A stretch of DNA of 64,000 nucleotides from Protopterus annectens (Eukaryota; Chordata; Ceratodontiformes; Protopteridae), in assembly GCF_019279795.1 (NCBI RefSeq), contig NC_056743.1, positions 933,356,507 through 933,420,506 on the forward strand. Reading direction: 5' to 3'. Made by a program: the position numbers and the translations under genes. The notes under the pieces were generated by a model. The model did no database searches and had not been told where the DNA came from. It saw only the letters and a list, made by a program, of their open reading frames with translations. Position 1 is the first letter of the stretch, and each line of letters begins with the position of its first letter. This document shows positions 10,830-22,400 of the stretch, in pieces.

Positions 10830-13600
10830 TAGGTCTATCTAGCTAAACAGCTGCAGCTTCTATTATTTCTAAGGCATCAGCCAGAATATCTTGCAGGATC
10901 AAAGGATCTAACAGAGTAGCTTACTCATGAAGTCAACTCAACTTTTTTTACAGTGCTTTATCACAGAGTACTTTACATAATATAATAGTTGCTGCCTCAG
11001 GCTTTTTTTTCCTTGTCTTGTACTGAGACAATATCCTGTACTACCAGGGACATGAAACCTTAAAAATGTACTGTAACAAGCCAACAAGGATTGATGAGGG
11101 AGAGCTTTGGTCTTTGTCCTTTAAATGCTGTAAAACTGGCATATAGTCAGAGAAGGTGTATATGAATCTTTACCACCAAAGTGAGAAGACTTCCACAGTA
11201 AACTCCCCTCCGCCTTGTTGACACAAGCAGAAATTGTAGAAGACTGCACTCTTCTTCATATAAACAGATCAGTCTCTGAGATGCCATAAAAAATGTCTCT
11301 GCAGGCAGGCATCTCTTATCCTCATTTCCAAAACAGGACTGAAAGTACGCTGACAGAATCCACTAAATATCCATTTCACCCAGGATATGAATGGCTGAAA
11401 ATGATGTCCTGCTTAATCTTCCAAAAGAAGACCTTCATTCCCTCTCTGTACAGAAGGAATGATTACTTTCCACCCCATTTGTTTACATAACACACCACAG
11501 CCTGGCTTGTCGGACTATCTTATCTCCCTCTCTAGAGCTTGAAGGACAAGAACCAATGTACTCTACGTAAGCAAGTTTATGTAGAAAGCCCTTTTCCACA
11601 AGCTTCATACCTTAACACAGTGGCAAATGTTAGGAATAAAGCTGAAGGCAAAATTCCAAGCTGGCAACTCAACCAGTCTCAGAACTTGAAAGGGACTGGC
11701 AGCGGAAAGGGGAACCATACAATGAAACTGTGGAGATGGTTCCACCAGTCCTGAGCCTAGTAACAGAACTCCATTACCAGGTGAAGTTCCACATGCCTAA
11801 TAAGACTACAGCTACTGACACCTCACTGTCCACTAAATTACTTTTATCCAAAACTGGCCAAAACAGTACTGGGGATCATGTCTGTCATTATGCCCAAGAG
11901 ACACAGAAGGGTATGAGGTTCAGCCCACCTCCCTATTTCCTTACCCAGAATACAAGGTACATGTCTTTCTGGACCATTTCAGTAGGTTGACATGCACTGA
12001 AGAGAGTCTTCTAACCTTATAAAGAGAATGTTATGTAAAAGGACTAGGCAGACACTTTTCCCAGATTACTATGGCTCTCTCCTGCAACCATAGAAAAATC
12101 ACTGACAAAGCCACGATTGATAAGCTCCTTGATGGGTCTGCCAGAAGTCAATTATCTAAATACAGAAATGGGATGCCCTTCTTCTGCAAGGCCTCCATCA
12201 GAAGGGCTAGAAATCCCATAACCATTATGACAGCAGATGACAGCCAAAAGGCAGCATAATTTTCAGAACATGGTGCTGAGTCATACTGAACTGACATCTC
12301 ACTGTCCTACAGAATGTCCCAAGTAGTTTCAATCATGCATACCTAATGCTAAATGGGCTACATTCAGTCAAGGATAGAATGGGACCTTCATCACTTTTTC
12401 AGGATGAGGCACCAGTGAAAATAAAACAACCTTTTTGGAGGAGGCAGGTGGAACTGTGGATTGCATTCTATAGACACAGACCAATTTCCATATGTGACAA
12501 ACCTCTTTGAGTATTGAGATGGACTAGTGATAGAAGAGGCAGCCACAAGTACTAGGCTCATTTTACAGTAGTTAATGCTTACTTCCACTTCTTCAGGTCT
12601 TTGTCAATGTCCTAAGATGCTTTTCCATCAAAGATCTCCCCTAGAGAAGGGACATCCATAATAGTCTGCCTTAGTTTTTCCTTAAAAGAAAGTCTGAGCC
12701 ATGTCACCTGATGCAGACACACCCTAAATGCTTATGCAAAAGCCAAAAGACAGGAACGGTCAAATTACTGCAGATTTTGTGAAAACCCACAGAGGAAGCT
12801 GATGCACAAGTCTTTTCCCTCAGAATCTCTTATCCCTAAACCAGGAAACACTGTCAGCTTTTTCAGTGCTTATGCTATGGAACTGGGATATTTGTCAAGC
12901 CAGAGAGTGTTCGGCTCTAAAGAAAGGAAAAATGCCTCATTCACCTTGTCCAGTGTCAGATTCTTTATTTGGAGACAAGGCAAAAAGATGTTGTGGTCTC
13001 TAGGACACATGCCTGGCTTACGAGATCACGAAGCAGTCTCTGCTTCAGGATACCCTAAAACAAAGGCACTCTGCACTCAACTCCTCTTGGGGAAACAAGA
13101 CTCCACAGAACAGCCAGATTATGGATGCTTTGCAAGAATAACATCTGTAAGGATGAGGCCTACTGAGGACAGAAGGTCATCTTTCCTTTTGAAATACTGA
13201 TTTTTTCCCTATCTTTTGGAAGAAGGCAAACAAATTACAGACTGGTCTATGAAGGATATTATCCTGAGATTCTCCCAAAGAAAGTCTATCAAAAAGGAAT
13301 ACATCATTATCCTTGCCTAACTTGGAAACAAGGATCTCACTCCGTCTTTTAAATGCACCACTCCAAGAGGGATGTAGATTGTAAGGTATGTATCTTTCTT
13401 GAACCAGTACCGATATGGCACAGCGTGTGTGCACACAACACAATAAGGCATCAAGCAAAGATAGCAGCACAATAGTAAGCAAATGACTGGCATTTAGTGG
13501 CAAAGGTTAGGAATAAAGCTGAAAGGAGATGGATCTGGGACAGGACAGGCATCATAATGCAATTCCTAACTTCATGTTTCCAGAACTGATCAGTCATAAT
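10830..13600 (-). mobile_element. very decayed DIRS-like body
   Basis: The minus strand shows short stretches resembling DIRS genes in the expected order. A gag-like patch lies around 12,550-12,760. A reverse transcriptase patch ending in a YLD-type motif lies around 12,090-12,180. A recombinase N-terminal-like patch lies around 10,850-10,930. All are weak and heavily broken. The plus-strand frame 12,802-13,200 is antisense to the gag-like part and is not supported as a gene. This is an old fossil, much older in appearance than the copies at 37.4 kb and 53.8 kb. Its limits are approximate. Confidence 0.45.
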
Positions 13601-14680
13601 TCCACAGTGTGTCAGACAGTGGATGCAGTCACAATATGGCAAGGTCCACTGTACATGGAAGAAATAGAAGAAACCTCAACCTGCACTCAAAGGCAAGAAC
13701 TTGGCGGTGAGAAGAGATGGCTCTGTGAGCCCAAAAGTAAACTATTCACACCCACCAAGGGACTCGAGGGATTGCTCTGGTCATGCACTTTAATATGGGA
13801 GGTATGACAGTTTTAGCCCTAAAATTCGTAGCCGAGTGATCTTTCTCTCTCCAGCTTTTGTAATGGCTTATCAACAAACAAAGGGGGAGAAGTTGAACTC
13901 TAACTACAAAACAGAAAACTGTCTTTGGATAAAAGGGCCATTACAATCTCAGATTTTGCCAGAGGAAGCTTAAGCCTCAAGTCTGGATTTCTGCTCTCTT
14001 AACCTTCTCCCTTTTATCAGATTGTTGCTAATCCCTACACAGTGCATCCATTGCCTAGCAGCTATGCTAAATCTTTTGTTGCACTTATGGTATATCTTAA
14101 TGGTGCATTCCTTCCTTGGACAGTACAAGTAATTTAACAGTGGGTAATGGCTGGTGATCTGGTAATGAAAGAAAAATTTAGAAAGTATAGAGTTGTTCAG
14201 CACTGGATATGGGGACCTTCCTGTAAGATATACTAAGACTGTGATCAAAAATGTATGAGTGTCAAAAAGAAAGAGGAGAGTGTGGAACACTGCTGGCTTA
14301 GCTGACGTATACCAAAGGAATGTATGCACATACTCCCCTCCCCCACTTTCAGTGCAGCACTACAAGAAATGTTCCAAATACAGGGTCCTTAAGGAGTTTC
14401 ACAAACAGTGCTAACTGAAAAAGGCTCCTCATAAATAAGATCTATATTACCTTTGAAACCCCCTTAGGTTTGTTGTAACACCATACTATTACTTCGTATA
14501 AATTAAACTGCACAATACACAAAACTAACATGAACTAGTTTTTCAGTTTTGCAACAAGAACAAAACTCCTATGCAAAATTTTCTACCCATGTTTCTTCAA
14601 AAGTGCAAAATTCATCAACATATGGTATTGCTCAGTGTAAGACTATAGTAAATACATTTATAATTCTTAATGAGGTAACA
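13601..14680. other. no gene seen
   Basis: Nothing is recognisable in this kilobase. A minus-strand frame at 13,970-14,329 has no family features. The left part may still be the 5' region of the decayed DIRS body before it. Confidence 0.3.
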
Positions 14681-15029
14681 GGGGCAGCATAGTGGTGCAG
14701 CGGTTAGCATTGTTGCCACACAGCAAGAGGTTCCCAGGCTCGATTCTTGGCTGGGGTGCCCTCTGTGCAAAGTTTGCATGTCTTTCCTTGTGTTCGCTTG
14801 GATTTCTGCCCACATTATAAAGACATGGATCAGGTGGGATTGGACACACTAAATTGGCCCAATTTGTGAGTGTGTGGTATGAATGAACTACAGCAGCAGG
14901 GCCAGCCACCTGGCAGTGCAAAACTTGGCTCTAGGTGATTGTCACTGTTGAAGTGACACCCCGACCCCATGTGCAAAAATGGGAAAAGGTGTTGAGGATA
15001 AACGGATGGAGTAATAGAATATAAAAAAA
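14681..15029 (+). mobile_element. tRNA-derived SINE
   Basis: About 350 bases begin GGGGCAGCATAGTGGTGCAG. A polymerase III A box-like stretch (TAGTGGTGCAGCGG) lies at 14,690-14,703 and a B box-like stretch (GGCTCGATTCT) at about 14,737-14,747. Together they give a tRNA-like head. The body, with its GTTTGCATGT block and AGACATGGATCAGG..ATTGGACAC, is the layout of a SINE type widespread in fishes and other non-mammalian vertebrates. The 3' part contains CACCCCGACCCCATGT and finishes near GGATAAACGGATGGAG with a short A-rich tail. I found no clear target duplication. The sequence is moderately diverged. Confidence 0.8.
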
Positions 15030-15377
15030 TCATGGTCATTTCTCTAGACATAAGTGATGGAAGAATACAAAACTAGTTATCAAAGTTCCCATATACACAC
15101 ATTTCATCACAGTTACTCTGATTCAAATGAGTAACATTCACATCATTAATGGTTTTCATGCATGATCATGATTACCATTTTACCCAAAAGGAGAGACATA
15201 TACCATCAGTGACAGTGTGATAAACTCACCCTGAAGAATTAAGAGGCAGAACACCAAAATATGCTTAAAGAATGTGATCATGAGTACCTATACTCCACTG
15301 TTCTGCTTCTATTCCTAATCAGTTTTCAGTAAATAAATTAAACAACAAACTTCCCTCCCCTCAAAAAATGTTCATGG
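15030..15377. other. no gene seen; possible 3' untranslated region of the exon candidate to the right
   Basis: The stretch is AT-rich with no repeat or coding match. If 15,378-15,582 is a terminal exon on the minus strand, this would be its 3' untranslated region, but I see no convincing AATAAA on that strand before the SINE. Confidence 0.25.
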
Positions 15378-15582
15378 TTAGATAGTCTCCCCCTTTTGTA
15401 TTTGGGGAAGACCTCTGCCCAGGCTACACAGGGGATCATCAAATCTGATCCATATCTCAGATGAAGGCTTCTGAAGAGCCATTTCTACGAGACCATCTTC
15501 ACTGGAAAACCATTCCGGGTAGACTTGCATACAAACAGACGAACGAGAGACTTCACTAAGGCAGCTCAATAGGCATAAACTG
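15378..15582 (-). CDS. candidate terminal exon of an unidentified host gene
   Basis: On the minus strand a strong splice acceptor (a long T/C tract ending TTTATTGCAG) leads into an open frame that ends at a TAA (15,378-15,380). The acceptor is a tandem NAGNAG (GCAGCAG), so two starts three bases apart are possible. The frame in use needs one base to complete the incoming codon. The peptide includes VYPEWFSSEDGLVEMALQKP and IWIRFDDPLCSLGRGL. It is not low-complexity and does not match any repeat in the window. I do not recognise the protein. It may belong with the exon candidate at 26,982-27,199, which is on the same strand and 11 kb upstream, but the phases do not join directly, so another exon would be needed. 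Chance remains possible at this length. Confidence 0.3.
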
Positions 15583-15892
15583 CTGCAATAAAGAAAGAAA
15601 AACAAAGTGCACGTTAACTTCAAGCATGTTATCACTACAGTAATTTATCTAGCAATAAATTAAAAATGTACTGATGCATGTTTTAAGATGCTGTCTATGA
15701 AGTTTACAGCGGTGTATTGTCACAAATGATAAGCATGTTAACAATGTGATCGGTGTATGATGCCACCATCTTTAAAGAAGTAGTAAGCTAGAACTGTGCT
15801 GAAATGATTTAGCAATCTCTCTCTCAATTTTAACAATGCTCTCATCCATTCATCTGGTTAGCAGAACTGCTGTCCTAAAAATTTAATAGGTT

Positions 15893-16990
15893 CATAGGAT
15901 GATAGTAGGCTATTTCTGGTGGCCCTTATTAGCCTAGCCAAGATTTTTGCCCATGCTCCCTCGAAGTCAGTACCTGTTTCCCCTGTCCATCAGGGACACA
16001 GACGGGATCCCACGGGTATATTTTCTGTTTCCCATCCAGTCGTTCAGGTTCCTCTTAAAGTGGACTAGAGAGGTACTCTGCTTGACATGGAGAGGGAGTC
16101 TATTCCACAGAAGAGGGAGTCTTTGGATACAAATCTATCCTGCCAACAAGTTCTAGCAATGTCACAGACCAGGTTAAGGCCTTGCATGTGGGTTGCCCAT
16201 GTCGAGTTTGTCTTACAGATATGCAGCAACTCCATCAAGACTGGGTCTGAAATGGCCTTGTATGCCAGACACAGGTCAGCTCTGAGCAGTCTGTATGAGA
16301 CTGAGTAGAGGGACTGGGCTTTTAGCCTATCTGTATAGGATACGTGTTTGAGACCCTGGATTTTCTTGGTCAGGAACCTCTGTGGTCTCTCCAACTACTG
16401 CATGTGCTTGCCAAGGTACATGCCAAAGGGGGCATTGTACTCGATAATGGGACTGATAAGGGAGGAGTACAGGGGCATCATGACCTCCTTGTTCCTGGAT
16501 GAAATACCCTTATTTATGAGGTGTGCCATAGAGAAAGCCTTCCGTACAACGGAGGCAATGTAGTGGTCAAAAGTCAGGTTGCTATCAACCTGGGTGCCCA
16601 AGTTCCTCACAACCGATTGCATGCTTAGTACGTTGTTATTAATGTGATAATTAGTGGGGATGACATTTTCCCCAAAGGGGATAATGATGCATTTCTTGGC
16701 ATTCAGTTTGAGGCCATGCTTCTAGCACCAGTCATTAGTTTGGGTAAGGCCCTCTTGGAGGATGTTCACATCACTAGGGGAATTTAAGACAGCACCCAGC
16801 TTGCAGTCATCTGCAAACTTGGTCAGCTACAGACCACTGGTTTTGGTTTGCACCTCAGAAAAGTGTATCCCAAACAGTAGAGGCCCCCAAGACCGATCCT
16901 TGGGGTACACCATTTGTTATGGGTCTACTACTAGAGGTGGGTTTCCCTACTTTGACTGAGTGGGTTCTATCAGTGAGCCAGTTAAATACC
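15893..16990 (-). mobile_element. CR1/L2-group LINE, 5'-truncated second copy
   Basis: The minus strand encodes the C-terminal half of the reverse transcriptase ORF. The frame 16,395-16,622 holds GTQVDSNLTFDHYIASVVRK and IIEYNAPFGMYLGKHMQ. The frame 16,065-16,394 continues with ERPQRFLTKKIQGLKH and DLCLAYKAISDP. The region 16,700-16,960 carries the reverse complement of the FADD-motif stretch in a damaged frame. The 3' end at the left edge has the AGGTTCAT tail unit and the family's terminal block. Several stops and frame changes are present. It is more diverged from the 45-kb copy than the 4.6-kb copy is. Confidence 0.85.
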
Positions 16991-16999
16991 CAAACTCCT

Positions 17000-17790
17000 A
17001 AAGAAATTTCCTACAAGAACTGGAAATAGCCAGATAAAGTGTGACTACTCAGAAACTTCTTTGAACAGAGCTCTGAACTTTGATTAAAATTCTGATGAAT
17101 CCAAAACACCAACACCACAGACTAAAAATTATACTGTAATACAATAAACACTGTGTTGCAAATCATGTTGCAGTATTTTGGAGGATGGACAGAGACATCT
17201 AAGCTGGGCCAAATACTCACTCCTCTAATGTGTCCTTGCAAGGTCTTATCATGGGCAGTGCAATTTTTGTGGCATTTTTGGCTCCCTACAATCGACCAAC
17301 TCTTCCCAGGTGCCTTGCATCATTCACTGGGTCTACAGAACCTGACTATCCACCCTCAGACCAATTTCTATATCACCCTCTACCCAATGTTCACAGCTGG
17401 CAAGGAGATTACAGAACCCTGGGGCAGTATCACACTTATACCAAGTTATGTGTTTGCTCCTATAATCCCACTTCTGGGCACATCAATCCAGTCCCCAGGA
17501 AGGGAATGCAATGGGCTTGCTGGCATATCATGCCATCTCCAGAGTAAAACAGCCACAGTCCTGCCCCCTGAAAGCAATGTGCCCATGTCTCTCCGGCATT
17601 AACTGAAAGGCTGCATCTATGTGCATCCATCTATCCACCCCAGAATGGGCATGCCCCAACCATTCTTGTGTGTACCCTCAAGCACCTGAGCCACTAACTG
17701 AATTTGAAAGGCTGGGTCATAGTCAGGGCTTTGCTTCTGTACACCACCAGTGCAGGTGTGCACTGCAACAAAATATAATACAGTTTGGAA
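17000..17790. other. unassigned stretch with two overlapping plus-strand open frames
   Basis: Frames at 17,153-17,602 (149 codons) and 17,230-17,547 (105 codons) overlap in different phases on the plus strand. Neither shows a domain I recognise. The base composition is richer in G and C than the neighbouring sequence. The stretch could be a decayed repeat or chance. Confidence 0.3.
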
Positions 17791-20700
17791 ATAGTTAATT
17801 TTGAAACTAGATTCCTTTCTTTACTAGCTAAACAAAAAATAAAAGTTGTAAAGTCTTTTTATGCCCATATTTTTATGTACGAAATCTCAGTTTGTAAAAA
17901 TCCAAAGAACGCAATATTCCCTCCTCCCTTATTCTGCAAGTTAGGGGAAAAATACTAATGAATTAAGTTCAATGACAGCTTTGTAGTAACCTTAGGCATA
18001 AATGAGGGATTGGGCCCCATAAGATGACCAGTTTTCCAGTTTTTGAGGAAGACTAAAAAGGGCTCTTTTCATATCAAGAATGCAAGTAAAAATGTTGTTT
18101 CTTATGTTACTATGTCAGGAACTTGAGGGGTGCAGTGTCAGCTGGTTCAAAAGGAGACTGAGTCAGTTTTTTCAAAGCAAAGTTCAAGTCTCATGATGGT
18201 GATATCACTTTCCTAGGAGACCTCAGATGTAAAGTTCCTTATGGACCTGTTTAACCTGTAGCAATTATATTTAAGTGGGAAGGGTCTAAGGGGAGGCAGT
18301 CTTGAGACAGTAGACAAATTTATCTTCAATGAGGCAAGTACTTTAGATGTACAGACACTCCAAATGAGATGAAGTTTGGACTCCTCCTTTGACACCATAG
18401 GGAAAAATCCCTTTCATTTAGCTAAAGACAATGCTTCCTAGTTTCTCACGACTGTTAACATGCCCTCTCAATACTGTTGCTTAAAAGGTAACAAGATCAT
18501 TAGCCATAATGCCAGTCTGAGGGTGCTCAGGTTTGGGTACCATAAGCCCTCTGAACTGGGTTAAGAGGTTCACATGCAAAGGCAGAGTTTATGGATCTTC
18601 ATTTAGCATCTCCAGAAGGGCGGAACCAGTGCTGCCTCAGACAATGGCTATCAACATTTTTGTCCTCCTTACCCTTACTTTCTAACTCACCTTATGTGGA
18701 AGGGAATAGGAAGCTGTGTATACAAAATTAGACCTGCCCAGCTGAAGGAGAAGGTGTTCACTGCTTAAGTCTCCTTGGGTGATGCACTATAGCAGAATTT
18801 CTTTAGTTGCCTGTTGCTAGAAGCAAAGGAGTACATTTCTGGTACATCTAATGTTAGTAAGGCTGTGGATGAAGCTGATTAACATCAATTAATGGGAATC
18901 TACAGATTTCCTGCTCAAATGACCCACCCATGCATTCCGTTGAGAAGGTATATAGGAGGCCCTTAGAGCCATGCCTGAGTCTAGGGTAACGTTCTATGCC
19001 TGCATTGTCATTTTGCAGAGGGAATAAGATTGAGCCCCACCAATCTGTACCACATCAATGTAATATTGCCTGTTTTCAAGTGTATTATTTTGCTTGGCTT
19101 CAAAGCTCTGATAGACAGAGTTACAGCCACTTTTTTATGGTGATATGCCTCACTCATTGTGATCTTAGGTACCTTGCACTCTTACATTGTCAGTGTGTGC
19201 TTCTAATGTTGTATCTGAAGCATATGCGGTTAGAATGTGGTTCTCAAAAGCCTGCAGTAAAGGGACACCTGGATTCCTCTGCAGCCAGTAATTCCACCAT
19301 ACATTCTGTTAGTTTTGTGCAGGGAAGCTTGGCAATGCTCGTGTCAAAAACCTTGATATACTAAGGTACCACTATACTTTCCTCATGTGAAGTTTTGTCA
19401 GGGAGGACCATAAGATCATCACTGCCTTGTACCACATGATACTTAAGAAAACCTTTCTGAGACCTGGATCTTCTGGTCTAGTTCTTGAATAAAAAACTGT
19501 GCCAGAAATTCTACTTTGTCCGGAGGGAAAAAAGGCCTTCTGAGTGGTGGTGTCAGTACAGTTTCGAAAAGATTATACTCTGGAAGTGTCAAACTGAACT
19601 TCAAAAGACTAAGAAAGAGAAGCGCACACAGACTAACTGAAGTTCTGGAAGTAATTCAGAATGTATGCAAATGCCTTTTCTAGTTATTCCTGTGACTAGG
19701 CCTGTACTAGACAGTCATCAAGACAGGGATAGCTTTGAATGCCCTTAGTTCTACAGTCAGGTAGGTATAACTGGAACCTGGCACCTAGTAAAAGCCCCCA
19801 AAACAGTAGCTCATCTAAAGGGCACAGAGGTAAAGGGGCAATAGGATGACCTTGTCCACGTTGAACCTGAGAAAACATATAATGCAACTACAATGGGTTG
19901 TTAACATGATGGGCAGAAGGAAATGAAGTGACAGCATTTTGAATTTTGGCACTTTTGTTAAGAATATGATTACTATTGATTGACAGCTCTACAATGGCTC
20001 TCCAACAGCCATCCTTTCTTGGTATCAGAAAGTGTCCCAAGTAGTAGCCCTTGGCCTCCCTTGGTTCTATCTAATGTCTGGCAGAAACAGCTTCCACAGA
20101 AGGCCCAATTAGAGGGTTTTGATCCTTTGACAATTAAGGTATCCTATGAAATGTTGACACTGACAAACTGCAGCTTGTATCTCTGGGTTACCACCTGCAG
20201 AACCCACTTATAGAAATGGTAAAGCATTACATTTGATCAGAACAAGAACAGCCAGCCTCCTATTCTTTGTGGATTTTTTAAATTAATAGGGATTTGAGGG
20301 ATGGGTATTGTTTTAAGGGAGAAGAATGACAGAGTACATGTTGCTCCTTACACGAGTCTTTGCTGTGAGGGCCCCCAGATCTCTCTATCACCTTGCCATT
20401 TCCTTTTCTAAAACCCTTTTCACCTTTCATCTGCTTTCCTTTGTTCTGACATTAACACAACTCATTTTTTGAGAGAGTTTCTGTTACATCTTGGTGCAGC
20501 AGAGTAATCTATAACTTTGACTTCCTTTCGCTTTCATGTTTAAAAAAACTCTCTAGGGAAGGTGGTCTAAAAGCAGCTCCTTATCACATCTTTTGGCAGA
20601 AGTTACACCCTCAGCCAACCATATCTCCTAATATTGGGTATCACAGCAGGATTCTTGAGTGCTGCATTAACAATACCATAATAACATTTTACAGCATTAA

Positions 20701-22400
20701 TGCCGACCTGCAAAGTGGACCGGGCAAGACTAACCAATTTTGCTTTCAGACTGGCAACATTATTACCCACAATGCCTCACTCATTTGCTTGAAGATTTCA
20801 CCTTGTTACCTGCTCACACGAGTCTGGTAATTAAGGGCATTGAAAGGCCAGCATCACTAATATACACCTTCTGCCCAAAGTCATTCAGTATTATGCACTT
20901 CCAGTAACTGGGAAGGGTATTTGGTCAGAAAACAAGTTTGCCCAGTTTACATAATTCAAAGACACATTTGTTGGATTTGCCACCAATTTCTTATAAAGGC
21001 ATTTAAAGGATTCTGCACCTATAAATCCAGTCAAGTTTCCTAGAACATTCCAGGGATTCTGCAAGGACGGTTTACTGCAAAACCTCAAGTACTACAAGAA
21101 TGGTCAAAAGCTATGGACGGTAAAGCCCAGAGGGTTTGGGAACATGTTCTGGACATTCTAGATATCCGTCTTTCCAAATAAAATACTCCATCAGAGAGTC
21201 TCTTCAAATGATATGCTCTTGTAAAGAAGCCCAAGGACAGAGTTCCCCAATTCTCTGCATCAAATCTGAAAGGGAAGAACAGTTGAGACCTATAATAAAG
21301 ATATCATGATGTACAACCAGAAGTCCAGAATATCTACTTTATGGTTTCCGAAATCCTTTCCAACATTGCTCTCAGGCAAAGGTGTAGCAGCCTCCTGACA
21401 GGAGTTGCCAGAGACCTCAGATACTAGGCTTCAGAGTTGGAGGCAATAAAGACACCCTCAATGTTTCAGTCCCTTCAGCCTGAAGACTCCAGCCAGGATC
21501 AAAGCAATGTGCTAAGGCTCCAGTCTGTCCTTGTGTCAGGCCCATTTTCCTATATATTTTTGTGGGGTTTTTTTTGAGGACACTGAATGAACATCACTGC
21601 TGCTCAACAAGATGGCCTTATGTATATAAGAACTCCAGCTTTTTTTTTCTTACTAGGACTGATAAGCTAACTCCCTTCTCCTCAGGGTTCTCTTACTAAA
21701 CCTCATGCAAGAGAGATTTGTCATTGGAGGGTTCCAAACGAAACATGCATAAGAGTGGAAACCTCTATGGGGAATCCTGAGCTTACACATACATACAGAA
21801 ACTTTAGATATGGCGAACACAAACGCTACTGGCATCCATTCCATTACCAGCAAACAAAAGGCTATGGTTAACAATAACAAGAAAAAAAAGAAAATGGGCA
21901 GTTTGTCAAACTTCAGAAGCCTCAAGTTAAACAGATGGAAAGATGCCACCACACTGCAAGGAAAAAAGTAGCATGGTGGCAAAAAAAGATCTAAAAATGG
22001 CATAAGAGGATACTACCTTATTGCTACTGGCATGTTAACATCCATTGGAAGGTGGACTCTACCCTGCATGAGGGAAGGAAGGGTGCAAAGCACTGAAGTT
22101 GTGCCAGATGTCAGGCATTCACCTGTGGCTGAGATCCCTAGGGATGATCCATTCAAAGAAAATTAACAAAGGTGTTGTTACTGCACTAAAACATCTACCA
22201 GAGGGCCCTTCTTTCTGAGCTTTTGGTTGGTTTTAGCTCTACTTCCAGTCAGCATTTAAAATTCTGTAAGATCTAGTGCTCAGGGATATACATCCACTCA
22301 TTTTGATACAAGCTATGATATACACCTAACACATGAAGTTCATATTGTAAAAAACTGTCTGTTCAGTTTTCCCTCCCCAGGGAGCACCTTCCTGGAAGTC
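17790..22400 (-). mobile_element. decayed DIRS family-A element
   Basis: This segment runs collinear with the better DIRS family-A copy at 37,401-42,967, all on the minus strand. A recombinase-region match lies at about 17,860-18,230, including shared blocks CCTTATTCTGC and ACCTTAGGCATAAATG. A reverse transcriptase patch at 19,696-19,887 includes YPCLDDCLVQA, against YPYLDDCLIQA in the good copy. A gag-like patch lies at 20,891-21,088. The distances between patches agree with the intact layout. No terminal repeats were found, so the limits are estimated from spacing. It is an old fossil with many breaks. Confidence 0.65.

Noticed and set aside
12802-13200. 132-codon plus-strand open frame as a gene
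   Set aside because: It lies antisense to the gag-like part of a decayed DIRS body, lacks any domain, and its composition looks like chance.
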